NCBI RefSeq assembly: GCF_014697545.1
Contig: NZ_JACJSA010000015.1
Span: 124,001 to 188,000, forward strand
Direction: 5' to 3'
Source: Oscillatoria sp. FACHB-1407
GTDB lineage: Bacteria > Cyanobacteriota > Cyanobacteriia > Elainellales > Elainellaceae
DNA: 64,000 nucleotides
In this document: piece by piece, positions 59,870 to 64,000 of the stretch
How the letters are laid out: each line of letters begins with the position of its first letter
Numbering within the stretch: the first letter of the stretch is position 1
Made by a program: the position numbers and the translations under genes
The notes under the pieces: generated by a model
What the model saw: only the letters and a program-made list of their open reading frames with translations
What the model was told of the DNA's origin: nothing
Database searches by the model: none

Positions 59870-60772
59870 CTACTCTCCTGTAGAGTAACTGATCTCATTT
59901 GAGTGATATCGAGGTGGTTCGACATGGATGCTGATTCGCACTGGGCTAAATCGTTCTTCAAGATGAGCCTCTACGGCTTCAGTAATCTCGTGTGCCGTTT
60001 CGACATCCGTCGCATCCACAATTAAGTGCATTTCAATAAACACCTGTCGCCCTAACAAGCCTCTAGAGGCGATGCTGTGGCAGTTGAGCACTCCTGGAAC
60101 TTGCATCACCACATCGTGAATTGCCTCTGGGGCGATCGCCACCTCATCAACGAGCCAGGGCAGATTGTCTCGCAATACCGTCCAGCCACTCCAAAAAACC
60201 AGCAGCGCAACTGGGAAAGACAGGACAACATCTAACCACTGAAACCCAAGTGACCAGATACCAATCAAACCTGCCAGCACACTGATCGTGACCCAAATAT
60301 CGCTCATGGTGTGCTTGGCATCTGCCAACAAAATGGGGCTATCGATCCGCTGCCCTACATAGCGTTCATAAAAAGCTACAAAAATATTCACTCCTAAAAC
60401 AACTAACAACAGCCATAGCTCTGAACCTTGGATGCGAACGGGTTCCCCTCCATCGATCAGACGAGCGATCGCCCCTTGTAAAATTTCAAAGCAAGCGATC
60501 CCCAGGAAAGCGGCGATCCCCAAGGCTCCCAATGCCTCAAATTTTTGGTGTCCATAGGGATGGTTGCGGTCGGGTTCAGGGGAAGAGAAATGACTGGCAA
60601 CGAGTCCCAAAATATTATTTGCACTGTCTGTAATGCTATGTAGCGCATCCGCAAGCAAACTCAGAGAACCAGTTACAGTACCCACAAACACCTTCAACCC
60701 CATCACTGCAAGGTTGAGTATGAGGGTAATTATTAAAACTTTGCGGACGGTTGAGCGGCGATCGGCAACCAC
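59870..60772 (-). CDS. Cation diffusion facilitator (CDF) family transporter
   Basis: 300 residues. Six membrane helices with the two tetrahedral site motifs LADALHSITDS (Asp-42, His-45 and Asp-49 in the second helix) and LADAKHTMSD (fifth helix); together these are the Zn2+/Fe2+/Mn2+-proton exchange site of CDF proteins. A His-rich loop, PDRNHPYGHQKFEALG, precedes helix III. The C-terminal cytoplasmic domain (about 205-290; VMQVPGVLNCHSIASRGLLG, FIEMHLIVD, ISIHVEPP) is the usual copper-chaperone-like dimerisation fold. Cation cannot be fixed by eye. Complete; single gene. Confidence 0.93.
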   Translation of the reverse strand: MVADRRSTVRKVLIITLILNLAVMGLKVFVGTVTGSLSLLADALHSITDSANNILGLVASHFSSPEPDRNHPYGHQKFEALGALGIAAFLGIACFEILQGAIARLIDGGEPVRIQGSELWLLLVVLGVNIFVAFYERYVGQRIDSPILLADAKHTMSDIWVTISVLAGLIGIWSLGFQWLDVVLSFPVALLVFWSGWTVLRDNLPWLVDEVAIAPEAIHDVVMQVPGVLNCHSIASRGLLGRQVFIEMHLIVDATDVETAHEITEAVEAHLEERFSPVRISIHVEPPRYHSNEISYSTGE

Positions 60773-61152
60773 GTATTTAACCTGATCATTTCGGTTTCAC
60801 AGCCTCTAGTGTAAAACGTCACCCCCAGCGATCGCACCGACTTTTCCAGAGACTGCTTTTATACAGCATTAACGCCAACAACCTCTTAAAGAGATAAAGT
60901 TTTATTCAAGAGTTAGCGGAGAATTCCTTAAGATACTGCTTTTTAGGCATAGATCCACTAAGAAATCTTCCATCTAGAGATATATTGACGGTGTGTGAGG
61001 CGATCGTGACAAAAAGTGAGGTTAGCCCAACCTTTTTTGGGGAACCATTACAATCAGCATAAATCTCGATGAGTGTGCGGGACTCCTGAACTCTCACCTA
61101 GAAGTAGCTGAATCATTGGCATCTAACTTGCATCTAAACTGAGGATTAACCT
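60773..61152. other. Divergent spacer between CDF and M15 genes
   Basis: 380 bases with no supported ORF; A+T-rich near 60885-60935. No repeat family or operator recognised. Promoters of both genes presumably lie here. Confidence 0.4.
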
Positions 61153-62208
61153 ATGACCAAGCAGGTCTTGAAAATTGTCAAGGATACCCTGTTCAAGCGG
61201 GAACCTAAGCTATCCAGTGAGCTCACTGCTGAACAACTCTGCAAAATTGAGGCTGGAAAGGAATTCGAGATTCAGTCTTATGCCTATGCAGATGGTGATG
61301 GAGATTTTGACGGGCATATCAAATTCGCCCTGTTAAATCAAAGCCTTCAGGGGTTCAATACCTGGTATGCCTACAGCCCGCACATTGAAGTTTTATTTGA
61401 TGGCGAAGTTGTTTATCCACAAGAAGAGCAAGCCTCGCCCCTGGTTCTTGAGATCGATCAAGACACTATCTTAAAGCGTCAACCTGTTGATTCCTCTAAA
61501 CTCCCGGCAAACGAAAAAGTTAACATCAGCAAAGGCAAGGTGATTGAGCTTCACTCCTATGCCTATGCTGACGCCAAGGGCAGCTTTAATAATCACATCA
61601 AATGTGCGATCGCTGATCCCGACGATTACATCAACGGAATGAGCACCTGGTATGTCTTAGACCAACATGCGCATATTGAGCTAAATGACGAATTGGTCTA
61701 TCCATTACCTAAAACGGCGGCTCAACCCGCCACAATTCCGACTCAAACACAACCTGCACAACCCGCAGCAGGAAACTTTACTGGCAAGAAGATTACCCTG
61801 CCAGGTGGCAAAGGAGTTGTCTACACTGACCAACCTGTTGTTCCAGGGGGAGTGTTTACCTGGGGGCAGGTCACCCACGGTGGAGTAAGAATTCCACAGC
61901 AAGCGGCTCACGTTGATAACATGGTCAAACTTGCCACCCAGCTTGAGAAGGCCAGACAGCAGATCGGCAAACCCTTCCGAATCACCTCCTGGTATCGTCC
62001 AGATCCCTGGAATGCTAAGGCAAGAGGGGCAAAAAGAAGTCAACACCTTACGGGTAGTGGAGTTGATGTGGTCGTAGCAGGGTATAGCGGCAGACAACTG
62101 GGTCAAGCTCTTATGTCCTGGTGGCCCGGTGGTTTAGGGATCTATCCCGGTAACCGTAAGCATATTTTGCACCTGGATGTGGGTCCCAAGCGGAAGTGGG
62201 GTTTTTAA
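61153..62208 (+). CDS. M15-family peptidase domain protein with duplicated N-terminal module
   Basis: 351 residues. Two related about 90-residue modules: the first (about 4-85) has VLKIVKDTLFKRE, EIQSYAYADGDGDFDGHIKFAL and FNTWYAYSPHIEV, and the second (about 97-180) has LVLEIDQDTILKR, ELHSYAYADAKGSFNNHIKCAI and MSTWYVLDQHAHIEL. They are probably binding or cell-wall-targeting folds. A Pro/Thr/Ala/Gln linker leads to the peptidase (about 225-350) with WYRPDPWN, RSQHLTGSGVDVVV and HILHLDVG, supplying the His, Asp and His zinc ligands of the peptidase M15_3 type, which cleave D-Ala-containing peptide bridges or similar. No signal peptide is seen, although related proteins act in the envelope, so export is not explained. 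Confidence 0.87.
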   Translation: MTKQVLKIVKDTLFKREPKLSSELTAEQLCKIEAGKEFEIQSYAYADGDGDFDGHIKFALLNQSLQGFNTWYAYSPHIEVLFDGEVVYPQEEQASPLVLEIDQDTILKRQPVDSSKLPANEKVNISKGKVIELHSYAYADAKGSFNNHIKCAIADPDDYINGMSTWYVLDQHAHIELNDELVYPLPKTAAQPATIPTQTQPAQPAAGNFTGKKITLPGGKGVVYTDQPVVPGGVFTWGQVTHGGVRIPQQAAHVDNMVKLATQLEKARQQIGKPFRITSWYRPDPWNAKARGAKRSQHLTGSGVDVVVAGYSGRQLGQALMSWWPGGLGIYPGNRKHILHLDVGPKRKWGF

Positions 62209-62258
62209 GCCAGGCTCCCAAGCCAAACTTCGTATAATTGCAACCAAGTCTATTAGAG

Positions 62259-62284
62259 CAAGGGGCTACAGCCCCTTGTTTTTT
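62259..62284 (+). terminator. Rho-independent terminator
   Basis: CAAGGGGC and GCCCCTTG pair around the loop TACA, followed by six T at 62279-62284. Strong terminator for the M15 gene. It lies 19 bases before the next gene's start. Confidence 0.9.
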
Positions 62285-62302
62285 GTCAATTGGAACCTAG
62301 AT

Positions 62303-62845
62303 ATGCCCCATCCAGATACACAAGCCCTACAAACCATTCTGGCTGATTCCCCAGTAGGTTTAGTGTTACCTGCGATCGCCTCTCTCAAGTTGCCCAATTG
62401 GTGGTTGGCGGGTGGAGCGGTTCGCAATACCGTGTGGCGATCGCTGTTTGGCGATAGTTGTCAGTTAGTGATTAAAGACTTTGATATTGCATTCTTTGAC
62501 GCCCAAGGAGATCGGGAGCAGGAGTTAACCGCCAAGGATGCCTTAACACAACAGTTTCCTACCTATCAATTTGATGTTAAGAATCAGGCAAGTTTTGCCC
62601 GTTGGCGCAATGGGCGTAGACCTTATGACAGTACTGAGGATGGCATTGCTGATTGGCTGCATACTGCAACAGCGGTAGGTGTCCGGGTTGACCTGCAAGA
62701 TCACTGGCAGTTCTTTATGCCCTATGGGTTGGACGATCTGTTTCAGGGGGTGATTCGCCCGACTCCAGCCCACTATCAAGATTCCGCAGCGGAACAAAAA
62801 GCGGCTACTTTTTTGCAGCAATGTCCCAATTTGCAGTTGGCGTAG
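62303..62845 (+). CDS. Nucleotidyltransferase-fold protein (DUF925-like)
   Basis: 180 residues from the ATG at 62303 (MPHPDTQALQ), just after the terminator, so it has its own promoter or is read through. Motifs: WWLAGGAVRNTVWRSLFGD and DFDIAFFDA, the GG...(D)-h-D pattern of the pol-beta nucleotidyltransferase superfamily. NGRRPYDSTEDGIADWLHTATAVGVR matches the DUF925 family (predicted nucleotidyltransferases). Substrate unknown. A longer frame from 62177 is a readthrough of the terminator region. Complete. Confidence 0.87.
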   Translation: MPHPDTQALQTILADSPVGLVLPAIASLKLPNWWLAGGAVRNTVWRSLFGDSCQLVIKDFDIAFFDAQGDREQELTAKDALTQQFPTYQFDVKNQASFARWRNGRRPYDSTEDGIADWLHTATAVGVRVDLQDHWQFFMPYGLDDLFQGVIRPTPAHYQDSAAEQKAATFLQQCPNLQLA

Positions 62846-62889
62846 AGATTACTAAGGAGATTTCTGAGAAAGAATCTACCAGTCGGTTT

Positions 62890-63104
62890 TTGGTAGGGGC
62901 ATTTCGCGAAACGCCCTTACAGGTATTTTGTTTCCTGGAAATCTCCTAAGGATTATGGATTCAATAAAGTGCAATTTTTGTGGAGCGATTTGGCAATGCC
63001 AAACCCGTACAGCCAGGGAGTTGCTGATATAGCCGTAGCCACATTCGATGGGCGGGGGCGAGTCAGAAAGCTTTCCCAGTATCAGGTTTGAGCCATTGCT
63101 TTTA
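62890..63104. repeat. Cluster of dispersed repeats upstream of the SLH gene
   Basis: A short block with GGGGCATTTCGCGAAACGCCC-like palindrome (about 62893-62925, related to family A core), a family E copy (62965-63027, AAGTGCAATTTTTGTGGAG and TTTGGCAATGCCAAA) and a family D copy (63028-63099). No ORF. The remainder to 63260 has no recognised feature. Confidence 0.7.
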
Positions 63105-63260
63105 CCACCGTTTTGTCACTCTAGAGCACTGACACAACTGGCATATCGGTTTCTCACTGCAAAGCAGTGATGCCGATACACTGGTTCTACGGTGGTCTAA
63201 TCAAACATCCACCCTAATTACCGCTCCATTAATTCACTCCTTCGACTCCGTTAGTGTTTC

Positions 63261-64000
63261 ATGCCTGTTAACCGCTTTCTCCACTCCCTCACTCTGTCAG
63301 CGATCGCCACTCTCACCTGCACACTCACCCATTCCAGTGCGCTTGCTTTTTCAGATACCCAATCCCACTGGGCAACCACCTGTATCGACCAATTGGCAGC
63401 ACAGAACCGAGTGAGTGGCTATCCGGATGGCACATTTCGTCCTGAAGCAACGGTCACCCGCACTGAGTTTGCCATTCTCATGCTCAACTCGTTTAGAAAT
63501 GTTGAGCCGACTCGCCCTCTCAGGATGTTTCGAGATGTTCCTGCAAGCTATTGGGGCTATCAAGCTATTCGGGATGCCTATGCACGAGCATTTTTCTCAG
63601 GCTATCCCGATGGAACATTTCGACCTACAGAAGCGATTCCTCGGGTGCAGGCGATCGCCATTCTGGCTAATGCAACTCACATGCATAGTTGGGAAACGGA
63701 TACCGTTCTTCAACAGTACTTTGATGATGCTCAACAGGTGCCAGCGTATGCCAGGAGAGCAATTGCCGCAGGAACGGTGGGGCGGTTAGTAGTGAACTAT
63801 CCCAATGTGCGGCAACTGCGACCCAACCAAGCCATCACTCGTGGAGAGTTGGCTGCATTGATGTGTCAGGCGGTTGGGTTACCTCGAACGGTGCCTTTGG
63901 AGTACATTGCAGGCGATCGCACGCTATTTACCATTCCCCCGGAAATGGGAGGATATGACCGCTTTTCGGAGGGTTTAGCTCCCTTCGCATTCAATGGCAA
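63261..64000 (+). CDS. S-layer homology (SLH) domain protein, partial
   Basis: The frame is open from the ATG at 63261 to the window end (246 codons). A signal peptide (LTLSAIATLTCTLTHSSALA) leads to SLH modules: FSDTQSHWATTCIDQLAAQN-RVSGYPDGTFRPEATVTRTEFAIL, then FRDVPASYWGYQAIRDAYARAFFSGYPDGTFRPTEAIPRVQAIAIL, and a third with QVPAYARRAIAAG...LRPNQAITRGELAALM. SLH modules bind secondary cell-wall polymers or outer-membrane components, and similar proteins in cyanobacteria often have a following domain of unknown function. The C-terminus is outside the window, so the rest is unknown. Confidence 0.9.
   Translation, partial: MPVNRFLHSLTLSAIATLTCTLTHSSALAFSDTQSHWATTCIDQLAAQNRVSGYPDGTFRPEATVTRTEFAILMLNSFRNVEPTRPLRMFRDVPASYWGYQAIRDAYARAFFSGYPDGTFRPTEAIPRVQAIAILANATHMHSWETDTVLQQYFDDAQQVPAYARRAIAAGTVGRLVVNYPNVRQLRPNQAITRGELAALMCQAVGLPRTVPLEYIAGDRTLFTIPPEMGGYDRFSEGLAPFAFNG

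Noticed and set aside
60906-61097. 63-residue minus-strand ORF in the CDF/M15 spacer
   Set aside because: Short, no ribosome-binding site and no similarity recognised.

Overview
The window looks like a chromosomal segment of a filamentous, non-heterocystous-looking cyanobacterium (Leptolyngbya/Oscillatoria-type). Reasons: the HIP1 octamer GCGATCGC and its GCGATCG cores are scattered through almost every gene; cyanobacterial hallmarks are present (NDH-1 subunits NdhA and NdhB, a fused ThiO-ThiG, a complete pst operon, citramalate synthase, cyanobacterial hypothetical families); and the intergenic DNA is loaded with short palindromic repeats and Uma2-family debris. Exact genus cannot be fixed from sequence alone. 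No rRNA, tRNA, CRISPR array or intact transposase gene was seen.

Layout. 1-4400: end of an unknown gene, an azoreductase, an orphan gp5/VgrG-like OB-fold gene boxed between two palindromic elements, an unusual ribbon-helix-helix/TetR fusion regulator divergent from a tautomerase, then a small gene graveyard (SDR stub, broken Uma2). 4400-10450: RsmE, a TPR protein, an AraC regulator, a small RTX-like protein, an alpha/beta hydrolase and a secreted protein. 10450-19130: intracellular-looking GH13 amylase with CBM20, a secreted GHL10-like hydrolase, an SbmA-type ABC exporter, MarC and MnmE. 19130-21300: plasticity zone with a second Uma2 relic, an 11-unit 21-bp tandem repeat and palindromic elements. 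21300-24590: a flavin oxidoreductase with its probable SARP-like (BTAD) regulator, possibly acquired. 24985-30460: CimA, a [2Fe-2S] ferredoxin overlapping a membrane protein gene, a second similar membrane protein (both ending in Gly-Gly-Trp) and ThiO-ThiG. 30850-39550: NdhB divergent from TopA, an envelope protein, an HD-like protein and a DCC-family protein. 40003-44125: pstS-pstC-pstA-pstB behind a Pho-box-like site. 44185-50500: M48 protease, TM2 protein, NdhA (separated from ndhIGE), GNAT, PhyH-like and DUF7219-like genes. 50897-64000: a large PAS/GGDEF/EAL sensor with a degenerate receiver, ABC-F ATPase, GpmI, SecG coupled to a metzincin-like protease, CDF transporter, M15 peptidase, nucleotidyltransferase-fold protein and a truncated SLH protein.

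Functional modules: phosphate uptake (pst), NDH-1 electron flow (ndhA, ndhB), thiazole synthesis (thiO-thiG), translation/tRNA/rRNA maintenance (rsmE, mnmE, ABC-F), glycolysis (gpmI), starch/glycogen turnover (GH13), and envelope proteins. No complete new multi-gene system was found. The most unusual items are the RHH-TetR fusion regulator, at least eight families of short non-autonomous palindromic elements (some with clear terminal inverted repeats and one with a 19-bp direct repeat), the 21-bp tandem array open on both strands, and the paired Gly-Gly-Trp membrane proteins next to a ferredoxin.
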